Shown here piece after piece: positions 17,984 to 26,979 of a stretch of 64,000 bases of DNA. Within the stretch, counting starts at the first letter, position 1, and each line of letters begins with the position of its first letter. Position numbers and translations under genes: made by a program. Under the pieces are notes generated by a model. It saw only the letters and a list, made by a program, of their open reading frames with translations. It searched no databases and was not told the origin of the DNA. Source of the DNA: Anaerolineae bacterium (GTDB lineage Bacteria; Chloroflexota; Anaerolineae; Aggregatilineales; Phototrophicaceae); contig JAIOHM010000213.1 of the NCBI GenBank assembly GCA_019912965.1, positions 79,905 to 143,904 of the forward strand, given 5' to 3'.

Positions 17984-18781
17984 CTAGGATTGGTTATCGT
18001 CGAAAAATTTACGATTTTTACGTTCAATTAGTGGGGAAAACATGCGGTCAACCAAATCAGGGCGGGGAGACATATAGCGCTTCAAGTCGTCGTAATAGTC
18101 AGCGGCGACTTTAAGGGGTAGTCCAAATGAAGACTTTATTGTTTGTGCAAATTCGGTTCGTGTTTTATGCCGATAGTGGGACTTGGTAAGCTCCCAAGGA
18201 GCAATCAACTCTCGAGCTATCAAGTCTGCTAGTATTTCACGATCTGATGTATCTTCATGTATATGCTCACCTCTGCCTGTGATTTCGGACGGACGATCTG
18301 GAAGTCCCTTTAAAAAAGCACGTAATTCTAATCGAGGATTAAATTCCTGCCATTGAAAAGCTTTCGTTATCTCTGTTTGCTGTTCAGGCATAAATTTGTG
18401 CCAGAGTTGTTGTACTGAGAAAACATCTGCTAAAAAATGTCCTACCTCATGTGCGATAACATAGTTGACAATATGCTGCGGTAAACCTGCGCGAACTAAA
18501 ATAATGTTTGAAGGTGGCCCAATATGGAGCAATCCCAAGATTAATCGTTCAGAATTTCCTCCTCGCTCTGCAAAAATGCTACCACTTAGCGCACAAATAT
18601 AACTTCGAGCCTGCTGTATAGAGAGGTTGCGTTGGTAGACAATTGGGATTTCTAGCCCATGAGAAACCAGCATCTCAAGGTCACGGGGAAAATTGTCTGT
18701 AGCAAGACCTCTTGAATTGAGAATTAAAGTGAAACTCTCAGCTATGGAAATTGCATTCGACACAGACGAATTCTTAAGCAC
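17984..18781 (-). CDS. ImmA/IrrE-type metallopeptidase
   Basis: A 265-residue predicted zinc peptidase. HEVGH at residues 111-115 supplies two His and the general base, and the third ligand is probably Glu182 in DREILADLIAREL, as in the ImmA/IrrE family. These enzymes cleave partner repressors or HTH proteins when mobile DNA or damage is sensed. It is preceded by the small HTH-like protein at 18787 (5-nt gap) and a sigma-like factor, likely its substrates. The C-terminal about 65 residues (LPLKVAADYYDDLKRY) are basic and helical. Confidence 0.85.
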   Translation of the reverse strand: MLKNSSVSNAISIAESFTLILNSRGLATDNFPRDLEMLVSHGLEIPIVYQRNLSIQQARSYICALSGSIFAERGGNSERLILGLLHIGPPSNIILVRAGLPQHIVNYVIAHEVGHFLADVFSVQQLWHKFMPEQQTEITKAFQWQEFNPRLELRAFLKGLPDRPSEITGRGEHIHEDTSDREILADLIARELIAPWELTKSHYRHKTRTEFAQTIKSSFGLPLKVAADYYDDLKRYMSPRPDLVDRMFSPLIERKNRKFFDDNQS

Positions 18782-18786
18782 TAGCG

Positions 18787-19185
18787 TTATTCTTCCGGTA
18801 ACTCATCCAAATCATCACGTTCATCGAATGCCGCTTCATAAAACTGATCCAATGTGGCCGTTTGATGGCCGTGTGACATAAGGTTGCGAGCAAGCAGCAT
18901 AGAGCTTACAAAACGTTGAGGGTGTTCCAATTTGCAAAATACTGCTATGCGGTATGCATCCTCGACAAACATGTGTTTGCGCGGCAAGCGCATTGCTTTG
19001 AGGCGCAAAAACTCATCTGCTGATACACCAAAAACCTCTTGCTGTTGTTGTTCGGTTGTATTTTCGTGGGAGCGAAGGACAGCTAAATAGCTGTTTATTG
19101 AGCCGGGTAACTCCGAGGCTTGGTGATACCAACGCATTAGTATATTTGCGTTGTCGTATTGATCTTGTGGCTTAATCATATTCAC
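18787..19185 (-). CDS. Small HTH-like protein paired with the metallopeptidase, 132 aa
   Basis: A soluble all-helical protein. The stretch QEVFGVSADEFLRLKAMRLP followed by DAYRIAVFCKLEHPQRFVSS looks like a compact XRE-like helix-turn-helix, with the helices around residues 50-95. A Gln/Glu-rich start (TTEQQQQE) precedes it, and an acidic tail (DERDDLDELPEE) closes it. Small proteins of this type commonly sit between a sigma-like factor and an ImmA/IrrE peptidase. I infer that it is a regulator cleaved by that peptidase. It is spaced 5 and 7 nt from its neighbours. Confidence 0.65.
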   Translation of the reverse strand: MNMIKPQDQYDNANILMRWYHQASELPGSINSYLAVLRSHENTTEQQQQEVFGVSADEFLRLKAMRLPRKHMFVEDAYRIAVFCKLEHPQRFVSSMLLARNLMSHGHQTATLDQFYEAAFDERDDLDELPEE

Positions 19186-19192
19186 GAGCCGC

Positions 19193-19816
19193 CTAAAATA
19201 AATCAGTTAGAACAACATTCAATTCATCTGCTATGGTTCGGATTTTTCGATACAAGCGCTCTTTGGTATTTTTGACTTCCTTAGTAAGGTCGTTCACATC
19301 TGTTCTGTGGTTCAAAAGTATAGTGACAAACCGTTCACTGTCTTTAACACCGGATCGCATTAGTCCCAAGAACTCAATCTCTAATGGCTCTAAATATTGT
19401 TCGACCTGCTCGAAGAAACGCTGAACTGAAATATTTTGCTCTTCCTCATCTGTATAGTTATACGGAGTTGCAAGTGACTTTTCGTATTTAATGTCAGCAT
19501 CAAGTGAGATAAGTTTCTTGTTTTCAGCCGCTTGCTGTAGTAAGTCTCTGACTCGTAATTTAAATAAATTCAGAATGTAGGTGGTGAGTTTAGAACGCTT
19601 GCGGTCATATCTGTCGTGGTTGATGCAGACTTCACCAAAAACCTGATGCATTAGACTCTCAACTTCATCGGCTGCTAAACCAGCGTAATTGCTTTTCGCC
19701 CACCGGATTAAAGGGGGCAATAGGAGTTCTATGCTTTCTTGGATAGCGATAGGATCACCATTTACAAACCCATCTAGTTGTGCTGAAGTGGGCTGTGGAA
19801 ACTTGCTCTCATCCAT
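19193..19816 (-). CDS. Sigma-70-like (ECF-type) factor
   Basis: A 207-residue protein resembling sigma-70 region 2 (about 35-105: LIRWAKSNYAGLAADEVESL, VFGEVCINHDRYDRKRS, LTTYILNLFKLRVRDLL). A divergent region 4-like helical part follows (about 130-205: VEQYLEPLEIEFLGLMRSG, RKIRTIADELN). It could direct RNA polymerase to the operon promoter. The downstream half is diverged, so DNA recognition may differ from normal ECF factors. It lies 19 nt after the methyltransferase and 7 nt before the HTH-like protein, as part of one operon. Confidence 0.75.
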   Translation of the reverse strand: MDESKFPQPTSAQLDGFVNGDPIAIQESIELLLPPLIRWAKSNYAGLAADEVESLMHQVFGEVCINHDRYDRKRSKLTTYILNLFKLRVRDLLQQAAENKKLISLDADIKYEKSLATPYNYTDEEEQNISVQRFFEQVEQYLEPLEIEFLGLMRSGVKDSERFVTILLNHRTDVNDLTKEVKNTKERLYRKIRTIADELNVVLTDLF

Positions 19817-19835
19817 TCACATTCACCTTGAACCG

Positions 19836-21224
19836 CTAGTTATATTTGGTGAATACCAGAATGTATTCTTCTGGATAAACCTCGCTCGTACTTGAGACTG
19901 TGGATGAGAAACGCCCTGTCTGTTTATCGCGTTTGCTAACAAGCACTCGTCCGGGCACTTTGCGTGGAATCTTTACATCTAGTTCAAAACCTACGCCTTC
20001 GGCTAACTCCTGCAAAGCTTTGGAAGTTTCAATGTCAATCCCTCGTTTATAGGAGTCTCCTATAACTAAAACCAGCTTTTTACCCGGTCTGATTATTCGT
20101 TCAAATTCACGCAAAACTTTAGCCATGTCATGAAAATAGTACCGTAATGCATTTGCCTCATTCTTTGCATCTTTTATCCCATCTGCCCCAATAAGAGCGA
20201 GTCTCGCCAGAGCGCTATCGGCTGTTTCAGACCCAGTTTTGGAAACAGCATATTGCTCCAAAGTGCTACGCATAGCAATTTCATCTGAGCCAATCCAAGC
20301 AAGTTGCGATTCAGTTTGCGGGATTAATTGGTAACTCTCAAACCAAATTTGGGTGAGTTGATGTAAATCACTATAGTCATAGCAAGTTGCATAGGGAGGG
20401 CTAGTAACAACGAGATCAAATTGACAATAGTCTAATTTTGGCTGGCGAGCATCTTGCCATTCTATTGAGAAATTTTCTGTTACTGCACTAGGATTTATAC
20501 CTGAAGCTAGTAGATCATTCCAATAAAGCACATTTCGGATGACCATGTTGCGAACTTGTTTTGAAAATTCCTCAACAGGATCATTTAAGCTACAATTGAG
20601 GTCTTTTTGCGGTTTGGTACTACCACTCAGCCAAATAGAGCAACGTCGCAAAATATTCGAAAAAGCGCACAAGAAAAACTCGCGGAATATAAGGTCTTCG
20701 ACTTGTAATATTTGCTCAATGATTGCCGAAAGTGCGGTTCGATGGGGAAGAGGGAACCAGTAATCCATCCGCTCAAGATAAGATGCCTTTCGTAAATCAA
20801 ACGCGAGAATGAAATCCTTTTCTTCTGAGGTAAGTCGTCGTCGTCCAACTCGATCAATCCTCGCAACTCTTTTCAACAGTTTATTACTCGTCACCTCTAA
20901 GGATGTTGGATTTATGGGGGTGCATTTGACGCGGCTTAAGAAAAGTGCAACGTGATTGATGTCTGAACCATAAAATGTCCGTCCGGTACGCAAGGCTTCC
21001 ACGCCAGTTGTTCCAGAACCTACAAATAAATCGCCCACATGGTCGCCGGGATCAGAGTAACGTTCAATAATTCTTCGTACCAATTGAGGAATGAATTTCG
21101 CAGGATAGCGGTGGTAGCCATGAGTACCCCATAGGGTCTCGGACCGTTTTAGATGGGCAAATGACCAATCTAATTCAAGAACTGACTGAATACTTTCGAG
21201 TCCTAGCTGTGTCTTTGTTATCAA
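19836..21224 (-). CDS. DNA methyltransferase (TSPPY class)
   Basis: A 462-residue AdoMet-dependent DNA methyltransferase. THGYHRYPAKFIPQLV (34-49) is the motif X-like block, GDLFVGSGTTG (64-74) is motif I for AdoMet binding, and VVTSPPYATCYDYSD (273-287) is motif IV. The TSPPY form is most common in N4-cytosine enzymes but also occurs in N6-adenine ones. Target site unknown. It is the first gene of the operon, with 228 nt upstream to the divergent resolvase start, and the only modification gene here. No cognate type II endonuclease is adjacent; the nuclease role may fall to the NurA-HerA pair. Confidence 0.88.
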   Translation of the reverse strand: MITKTQLGLESIQSVLELDWSFAHLKRSETLWGTHGYHRYPAKFIPQLVRRIIERYSDPGDHVGDLFVGSGTTGVEALRTGRTFYGSDINHVALFLSRVKCTPINPTSLEVTSNKLLKRVARIDRVGRRRLTSEEKDFILAFDLRKASYLERMDYWFPLPHRTALSAIIEQILQVEDLIFREFFLCAFSNILRRCSIWLSGSTKPQKDLNCSLNDPVEEFSKQVRNMVIRNVLYWNDLLASGINPSAVTENFSIEWQDARQPKLDYCQFDLVVTSPPYATCYDYSDLHQLTQIWFESYQLIPQTESQLAWIGSDEIAMRSTLEQYAVSKTGSETADSALARLALIGADGIKDAKNEANALRYYFHDMAKVLREFERIIRPGKKLVLVIGDSYKRGIDIETSKALQELAEGVGFELDVKIPRKVPGRVLVSKRDKQTGRFSSTVSSTSEVYPEEYILVFTKYN

Positions 21225-21361
21225 GTGTGTTTGCCCCGGTATGAAAGAGCATGATTCAATAATTCAGTTCATAGTGAAATTGTAACACAATAAAACTTCA
21301 GCCGTATCGTGATTCCTATGGAGTCTCCCTCAATGTTAGTCACAGGATATTAGTTCATTAA

Positions 21362-21373
21362 AAACGAACGTTT
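21362..21373. repeat. Short inverted repeat near resolvase start
   Basis: AAACG AA CGTTT lies 80 nt upstream of the resolvase ATG, in the divergent spacer with the methyltransferase gene. It could be a regulator or recombinase half-site; it is too short to be certain. Confidence 0.2.
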
Positions 21374-21452
21374 ATTTGACAACTTTTCTTTCCCGAAACA
21401 CCCTGTTATTATGACAATAGAATTTGTCTGGCACTGCCTTTTCAGTTAATCC

Positions 21453-22070
21453 ATGCAAAGTCAACAAACTATTGCCTACTTACGAGTATCTACCACCGAC
21501 CAAGACGTTGAGAAAAACAAGTTTGATATTCTCAAACTGGCAAATGATAAAGGTCTGGGGCAGGTGAAGTGGGTCGAGGAGAAAATCTCGACCCGTGTCT
21601 CATGGCACAAACGCCAAATTGCTCGCGTTCTAGAAGACCTTCAATCCGGCGATCATCTTATTGTGAGCGAGTTATCTCGTTTGGGACGCTCGATGTTGGA
21701 GTGCATGGAAATCTTGTCGATTGCGTTTCAAAAAGGCATTCATCTGTATGCAGTCAAAGGGAATTGGCGACTAGACAACTCGATCCAGTCCAAGATCGTA
21801 GCGATGGCTTTCTCAATGGCGGCTGAGATTGAACGTGATCTGATTAGCCAGCGAACCAAAGAAGCCCTCGCGGCACGGAAAAAAGCAGGGAAACGACTTG
21901 GAAGACCGAGAGGGATTGGCAAGAGTAAACTGGATGCCTACCGTCCAGAGATCGAAGCGTTACTGGCGAATGGTTCCAAACAATCCTTCATCGCCAAACG
22001 CTACGGCACAACAGCCCCCAATCTCAGTCGATGGCTCAAAAGACATAGCCTAAAATCTGCCACCACCTAA
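21453..22070 (+). CDS. Serine resolvase/invertase
   Basis: A 205-residue small serine recombinase. The catalytic Ser13 lies in AYLRVSTTDQD, the arginines in SELSRLGRSM, and the E-helix region is about residues 105-140 (MAFSMAAEIERDLISQRTKEAL). GRPRG and a C-terminal helix-turn-helix (SKQSFIAKRYGTTAPNLSRWLKRH) follow, as in Tn3/Hin-type enzymes. It faces away from the methyltransferase gene, 142 nt upstream of qatA. A second, diverged copy of its last about 45 codons lies after qatD at 26980. Confidence 0.92.
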   Translation: MQSQQTIAYLRVSTTDQDVEKNKFDILKLANDKGLGQVKWVEEKISTRVSWHKRQIARVLEDLQSGDHLIVSELSRLGRSMLECMEILSIAFQKGIHLYAVKGNWRLDNSIQSKIVAMAFSMAAEIERDLISQRTKEALAARKKAGKRLGRPRGIGKSKLDAYRPEIEALLANGSKQSFIAKRYGTTAPNLSRWLKRHSLKSATT

Positions 22071-22212
22071 ATCACTAATTTTTTCAGTATGCCGACTTCT
22101 TGTGTGACATCATAAAATGTTGTATATGTGATTTGAAAAAGGCTCGCTAATATCATGCTGGGGAAGTATAACTCCTCATACACAATCAGGCATTTAAACG
22201 GGGAACAGATTT

Positions 22213-24072
22213 ATGTGGTCTGACAACGACACTGATGTTGATCTGCTTGGTTTTCAAGTACACAGTGACCTAATCCGAAGCGTAGTGACCAAAAAGACGA
22301 TGCTTCCAGTGACGGTAGGCTTGTTTGGCGATTGGGGAAGCGGTAAATCTAGTGTTATGCGTATGCTTCGGCGCGACCTCGAAAAGCAGGACGGCGTTGC
22401 CTGTATTTCATTCAATGGTTGGCAATTCGAGGGCTATGACGATGCCAAGACCGCGCTGATTCAGTCCATTTTGGAGGAACTGAAGAACCATCAGCGTATT
22501 GGGCCAAAAATTAAGGACAAGGCAGAAGGTTTACTGAAGCGCGTCAATTGGTTTCGCTTGGTGAGTGTTGGGTATCAGACGTTTTTAGCTCCGGTGATTA
22601 CATCCTATTTGTTAGCGCAGTCAGGTGGCACTCAGGCAGCAGCGCCGACACCCGAAACTAAACCGTTTGCGGAGCTAAACCTAGACGACGTAATCGAGAA
22701 GAATCCTGCAAATAGCGCCGTTGAGAATGTACGGGCATTTCACAAGGAGTTTTCCGAACTTATCACAGAAACCGGACTCAACGCACTCGTAATATTGATT
22801 GATGATCTTGATCGTTGCACACCCGAACGGCTCATAGATACGCTGGAAGCAATTAAGTTGTTTCTGGCAGTTCCCCATGTTGGTTTCATTATTGGGGCAG
22901 ACCCGCGTCTTGTACGGTATGCTATTGCCACGCGGTATGACGCGCCACAGGGAGATGATGAACTTAATAGTGTGAAAAAGACAGAGTTAGTTACGGATTA
23001 CGTAGAAAAACTCATCCAAATTCCGTACTACCTACCGAGACTAGCACCCAATGAAATTGAAACGTACATCAATATGCTATTTTGCCAACTTAGTCTGGTT
23101 GAAAGTGACTTTGGAATAGTGCTGACCGCGTGCGGTGAGTCTCTAAAGCAAAAACGGACAGCGATTTTTGGGTATCAGGAAATTGTTAATTCGTTGACAG
23201 CGCAGCAGAAGACGCCAGCAGCCGACCTCGAAACACAAATTTCGCTTTCCCGAACGATCTCACCATCATTAGCAGATATTCTCAAAGGTAATCCCCGGCA
23301 AACCAAGCGACTGCTTAATTCTTTACTGTTACGGCTGGAATTGGCGAAAGTAGCAGGGCTAACGATTAATCCGAGTGTATTAGTTAAGTTGATGGTATTG
23401 GAGTATGTACGCCCTGACCAATTCAGGGAATTATACGACATACAGGCGCGTCAACACGGCACACCGTCTGAACTCGGAATTATGGAGGCTGAGGCAGTTT
23501 CAGCAGAAAAAGTCTCAGACGACAAGTTTCCGAACACCGATTGGCAAGATCGTACCGTCCTAAATTGGCTACGAATGCAACCCCCACTAGCGAAGGAAGA
23601 CCTCCGTGATTACTTCTGGTTAACGCGGGATCGAATTAGTGGACTTTTAGCAGGCGTATCCCTTGTATCTCCAATCATTCGCACTTTGATAGCTGATTTA
23701 GTAGGTAGAGAAGGAATCGCAATAAAGGCGTTTACAGATCAGGTTCGGGGATTACAAGGTGAAGAGCAAAGTATCCTGTTTTCGGAACTTGGCAATGTGT
23801 TGAGGCGTGATCCGAACGCTGGACATTTGCTCGGAAATTGGATGGAACTATCAAATGGTTTTCCAGAGGCAGCGACACGATTAGTTTCATCACTAGATCA
23901 AATACCAGTCGCTAGTATTCCCACTATCACGCCCCTTAAACTCGCACTCGTTCATAAAAATGTGCCGGATACTCGTGAAGCAATCACCAAGCTCTTTGCT
24001 AAGTGGAAAACAAATACTCGATTGAAGCCACGAGTTGAGGAGGCAGAAAATGACATTAGGGGGAGCAAATAA
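22213..24072 (+). CDS. qatA: QatA-type KAP P-loop ATPase
   Basis: A 619-residue KAP-family NTPase. Walker A is GLFGDWGSGKSS (about 36-47) and Walker B is ALVILIDDLDRC (191-202), followed by LIDTLEAIKLFL. A hydrophobic insert typical of KAP proteins is at about 115-136 (LVSVGYQTFLAPVITSYLLA). In the Qat antiphage system, QatA, B, C and D are all found together; this gene is first. It ends at 24072 and overlaps qatB by one base (TAATG). It probably hydrolyses ATP to switch the complex on. Confidence 0.92.
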   Translation: MWSDNDTDVDLLGFQVHSDLIRSVVTKKTMLPVTVGLFGDWGSGKSSVMRMLRRDLEKQDGVACISFNGWQFEGYDDAKTALIQSILEELKNHQRIGPKIKDKAEGLLKRVNWFRLVSVGYQTFLAPVITSYLLAQSGGTQAAAPTPETKPFAELNLDDVIEKNPANSAVENVRAFHKEFSELITETGLNALVILIDDLDRCTPERLIDTLEAIKLFLAVPHVGFIIGADPRLVRYAIATRYDAPQGDDELNSVKKTELVTDYVEKLIQIPYYLPRLAPNEIETYINMLFCQLSLVESDFGIVLTACGESLKQKRTAIFGYQEIVNSLTAQQKTPAADLETQISLSRTISPSLADILKGNPRQTKRLLNSLLLRLELAKVAGLTINPSVLVKLMVLEYVRPDQFRELYDIQARQHGTPSELGIMEAEAVSAEKVSDDKFPNTDWQDRTVLNWLRMQPPLAKEDLRDYFWLTRDRISGLLAGVSLVSPIIRTLIADLVGREGIAIKAFTDQVRGLQGEEQSILFSELGNVLRRDPNAGHLLGNWMELSNGFPEAATRLVSSLDQIPVASIPTITPLKLALVHKNVPDTREAITKLFAKWKTNTRLKPRVEEAENDIRGSK

Positions 24073-24785
24073 TGGGAACATCGGCAGGGTATTCGCTCCC
24101 TACAAGCGGTAATTGGTCAAAGCTAAAAAGGGAGGTTACATCATGGGTATCAAGCGGAGCAACTGATCGTGCCAGCGTTGGGCGTGTGGTAAGCGGTTAT
24201 GTGGGCGCACATGGCGGTGCTAGACAGGCTGCACAACAAATGTCACACGCGGCACGAGCCGGGTCACGCTTGGCGGGTTTTGTTGGGTCTGTTGCACAGA
24301 ATGGGCTTGCGGATACCCTAAGGCGCCTAAATCTAGGCGAGTACGTTGGACGAAGCGCTACAGAAGTTTTGCGGGGTCTCCGTAACTATCTGTTGGGTGA
24401 CGGAAGTCTCATAGAGGACGATATAGTTCAAAACGCATATATGGATTTCTACGAAGAGCAACTTGACGGAAATGAGACGTTTGAAGGCTTAGAAACACTA
24501 CTTAGGCAAACTGATGTTGGTGCGATGTTGGTGCGCTTTTTTGGTCACTGCATCTACCGTCAGTTCTTATTGCAGTTTCACGAACGCATGATGCGGAAAG
24601 TTGATATTCCAACCACTCAACGCCTATTGGGGCTAGTGAAGGACTATATTTTTACAAAACTCCGCCTCGTGACACACGGAAAGGATTTATCCGCCGTTGA
24701 TTGGAACGGCGGGGACGGTGAAGCCCTATCAGGTCAAATCCTTCAAAGTGCATGGGAGTTCACGGAGGCTAACAATGCAGATTAG
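24072..24785 (+). CDS. qatB: QatB, unknown-function component
   Basis: A 237-residue protein. Its N-terminus MGTSAGYSLPTSGNWSKLK has the MGTS....W..LK form I associate with QatB. A Gly/Ala-rich stretch (VVSGYVGAHGGARQAAQQM) and helical parts follow. No catalytic motif is visible. Identification rests mainly on its position between the KAP ATPase and the QueC-like gene, plus the N-terminal form. It overlaps qatC by 11 nt. Confidence 0.82.
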   Translation: MGTSAGYSLPTSGNWSKLKREVTSWVSSGATDRASVGRVVSGYVGAHGGARQAAQQMSHAARAGSRLAGFVGSVAQNGLADTLRRLNLGEYVGRSATEVLRGLRNYLLGDGSLIEDDIVQNAYMDFYEEQLDGNETFEGLETLLRQTDVGAMLVRFFGHCIYRQFLLQFHERMMRKVDIPTTQRLLGLVKDYIFTKLRLVTHGKDLSAVDWNGGDGEALSGQILQSAWEFTEANNAD

Positions 24786-26136
24786 TGTTGAGCTTGATCC
24801 CAACAGGCGAAAAGCACTGTGGAATGGGTTTGTTGCATGTGATATTTGTGTTGCTGAACTTAATATCCGTGAACACCTTTTCATGCCGTATGAGCAGTTT
24901 CATCGCTATTGTGGAGCGCGAGAGTCATTAGTTGAAGATTTCTTATTTGTATCATCTGTGTGCTTTGGAGTTGATTTACTTGTGGGCAGGGAAAGCGCAG
25001 CGGACAATTGGACGCGAGAGCTATCAGTTGAAATCCCCGTCCGCGATGTAGACCTGTGGAATAACCAAGCCACGCTATTAGGCGAGATTTTACGGTTTCT
25101 CACTGGCGACAGATGGACTCTCAGTTTCAACAAACGGGTTGTTCCCTTGTATATTAAACGAATCAATAGAAGAAGAGTACGCCGATATGCTGCCGACACC
25201 GTTTGCTTGTTCTCAGGCGGCCTTGATTCGTTTCTTGGTGCGCTTGATTGCCTCAGTACCTCTACCGGACATGTTGCGTTGGTAGGACATTATGATGCAG
25301 GATTGGCCCGTACTTCTCAGTTGGAGCTATTTCAAGAGATACGAAATACTTTCGGACGATGGCGCACACATCTGTTTCAAGCGCGTATAGGATTTCAACC
25401 AGTAGAGCGAACGGAAGCGGTAGATTTCGGCGAAAGTACTCAACGTAGCCGCTCACTTGTTTTCATCGCTCTAGGTGTCTACATTGCCCATCAGCAGGGC
25501 AAGGATAGAAATGTACCTGTACTGATCCCGGAAAACGGTTTTATCGCTCTAAACCCACCGTTAACATACTCAAGGCTAGGTTCATGCAGCACCAGAACAG
25601 TACATCCGTATTTCTTAGAGAAACTCCAGCTTTTTATAAATAACGTGGGAATCAACACACAACTGAGCAATCCATTTGCGGGTCAGTCAAAAGGAGAGAT
25701 GCTAAATTCATCTCCCCAAAGTGAACTTGCAAAATCCCTTGCTCACTTATCCGTATCTTGCGCTCACCCTACCCGCCGACAGAATTGGATCAGGCGCGCC
25801 GCAAAACATTGCGGTTATTGCGTACCCTGCCTCGTTCGGCGGGCATCAATGCACGCGGCGGGCATTGACGACGGTTTACAGTACGGAATAGATGTTATGG
25901 CGGGTGAACTGGACATCTATGAAGAGGTGGGGGCAGACTTCCGCGCTATTCTAAACCTCCTCTCTAACTGGAACTCGGATTCTCAATATGTCCGAAAACT
26001 CGTGAATCGAATGTCCATACCTGACGGACAATATGAGCAGGCGACCACGGTTATAGGCAAACAACTAGAGGAGTTTCATGAGCTAGTCAATAGCAAGGCA
26101 ACTCGTGAAATCAGACAATGGGCAGGATTGACATGA
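24775..26136 (+). CDS. qatC: QatC, QueC-like PP-loop protein
   Basis: A 453-residue protein with a PP-loop ATP pyrophosphatase core: LFSGGLDSF (SGGLDS at residues 147-152), as in QueC (7-cyano-7-deazaguanine synthase). It has a C-terminal Cys set (SCAHPT, HCGYCVPCLVRR) that probably binds zinc. Compared with QueC it has an extra N-terminal about 140 residues. An upstream frame start at 24697 exists, but ATG 24775 after CGGAGG fits and overlaps qatB by 11 nt. It may modify a base, nucleotide or protein; Qat chemistry is not deduced here. Confidence 0.9.
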   Translation: MQISVELDPNRRKALWNGFVACDICVAELNIREHLFMPYEQFHRYCGARESLVEDFLFVSSVCFGVDLLVGRESAADNWTRELSVEIPVRDVDLWNNQATLLGEILRFLTGDRWTLSFNKRVVPLYIKRINRRRVRRYAADTVCLFSGGLDSFLGALDCLSTSTGHVALVGHYDAGLARTSQLELFQEIRNTFGRWRTHLFQARIGFQPVERTEAVDFGESTQRSRSLVFIALGVYIAHQQGKDRNVPVLIPENGFIALNPPLTYSRLGSCSTRTVHPYFLEKLQLFINNVGINTQLSNPFAGQSKGEMLNSSPQSELAKSLAHLSVSCAHPTRRQNWIRRAAKHCGYCVPCLVRRASMHAAGIDDGLQYGIDVMAGELDIYEEVGADFRAILNLLSNWNSDSQYVRKLVNRMSIPDGQYEQATTVIGKQLEEFHELVNSKATREIRQWAGLT

Positions 26137-26885
26137 AGTTACACGATACCCATTGCCATATTGATCTCTATGAAGACCCGCTTGTTATCGCGCGTCAGGT
26201 CGAACGTGAACGCATTTTTACGATTGCAGTCACTAATTTACCTACCGCTTACGCAGAAGCATTACCGCATGTAAAATCATTTCGGCAAGTACATCTGGCA
26301 TTAGGCTTGCATCCATTGCTTGCTCAACATCATACGCAAAAGCAAAAGAGTCTTTTTCGCCAGTATTTGAGTGAGACATCTTATATAGGTGAAATAGGAT
26401 TGGATTTCTCGCGTGAAGGTATTGATACAAAGGAAACGCAAGTAGCCTCATTCAGATTTGTGCTGGAACTTCTTTCAAAACACAAGAAAATAGTGACACT
26501 ACATTCACGGCGGGCTGAGAAAGAAGTCTTGACCTTGCTTGGTGAGTACACCGTTAGCCCGGTAATTTTTCATTGGTATAGCGGTTCTGCGTCTTTGATT
26601 GAGAAAATTGTCGAAGCTGGACACTATTTATCGGTAAATCCCTCAATGATTTCTGGTCAGTCAGGACAAACCATTATTCGACGCATTCCACAGGATCGCG
26701 TTTTACTCGAAACAGATGGCCCATTCGTCAAGCTCAAAAATAGACAGGTGACGCCTTTAGATACACCCGCAATTTGTGAGCATCTTTCCCTAGTATGGAA
26801 CATGACAATCGCTGATGTTGAGAAAAACCTCCAAGAAAATCTTGAGCGCCTTTTGAGATGGTCAAATGATAACCTTACTAAATGA
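26133..26885 (+). CDS. qatD: QatD, TatD-like hydrolase
   Basis: A 250-residue TIM-barrel metal hydrolase of the TatD DNase class. DTHCHIDLYED (His7, His9) is at the N-terminus, then GLHPLL, IGEIGLDFSREG, LHSRRAE, FHWYSGS and LLETDGPFV, which together give the metal ligands. ATG 26133 overlaps the qatC stop in ATGA; an earlier ATG at 26118 lacks a better site. TatD enzymes are 3'-5' exonucleases or other hydrolases; in Qat it is the likely DNA-acting member. Confidence 0.9.
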   Translation: MKLHDTHCHIDLYEDPLVIARQVERERIFTIAVTNLPTAYAEALPHVKSFRQVHLALGLHPLLAQHHTQKQKSLFRQYLSETSYIGEIGLDFSREGIDTKETQVASFRFVLELLSKHKKIVTLHSRRAEKEVLTLLGEYTVSPVIFHWYSGSASLIEKIVEAGHYLSVNPSMISGQSGQTIIRRIPQDRVLLETDGPFVKLKNRQVTPLDTPAICEHLSLVWNMTIADVEKNLQENLERLLRWSNDNLTK

Positions 26886-26979
26886 CCGAGAACGGCACTA
26901 GCTTTCTGGCGAAATGCTCATCGGATGTGTTGTGTGCTTCAAGGTGTTTCTAACCGCCCCATATGCGGCTCGAATATAG

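Noticed and set aside
24697..24774. Upstream start of qatC
   Set aside because: It would extend QatC inside qatB; the ATG at 24775 has a binding site and normal overlap.
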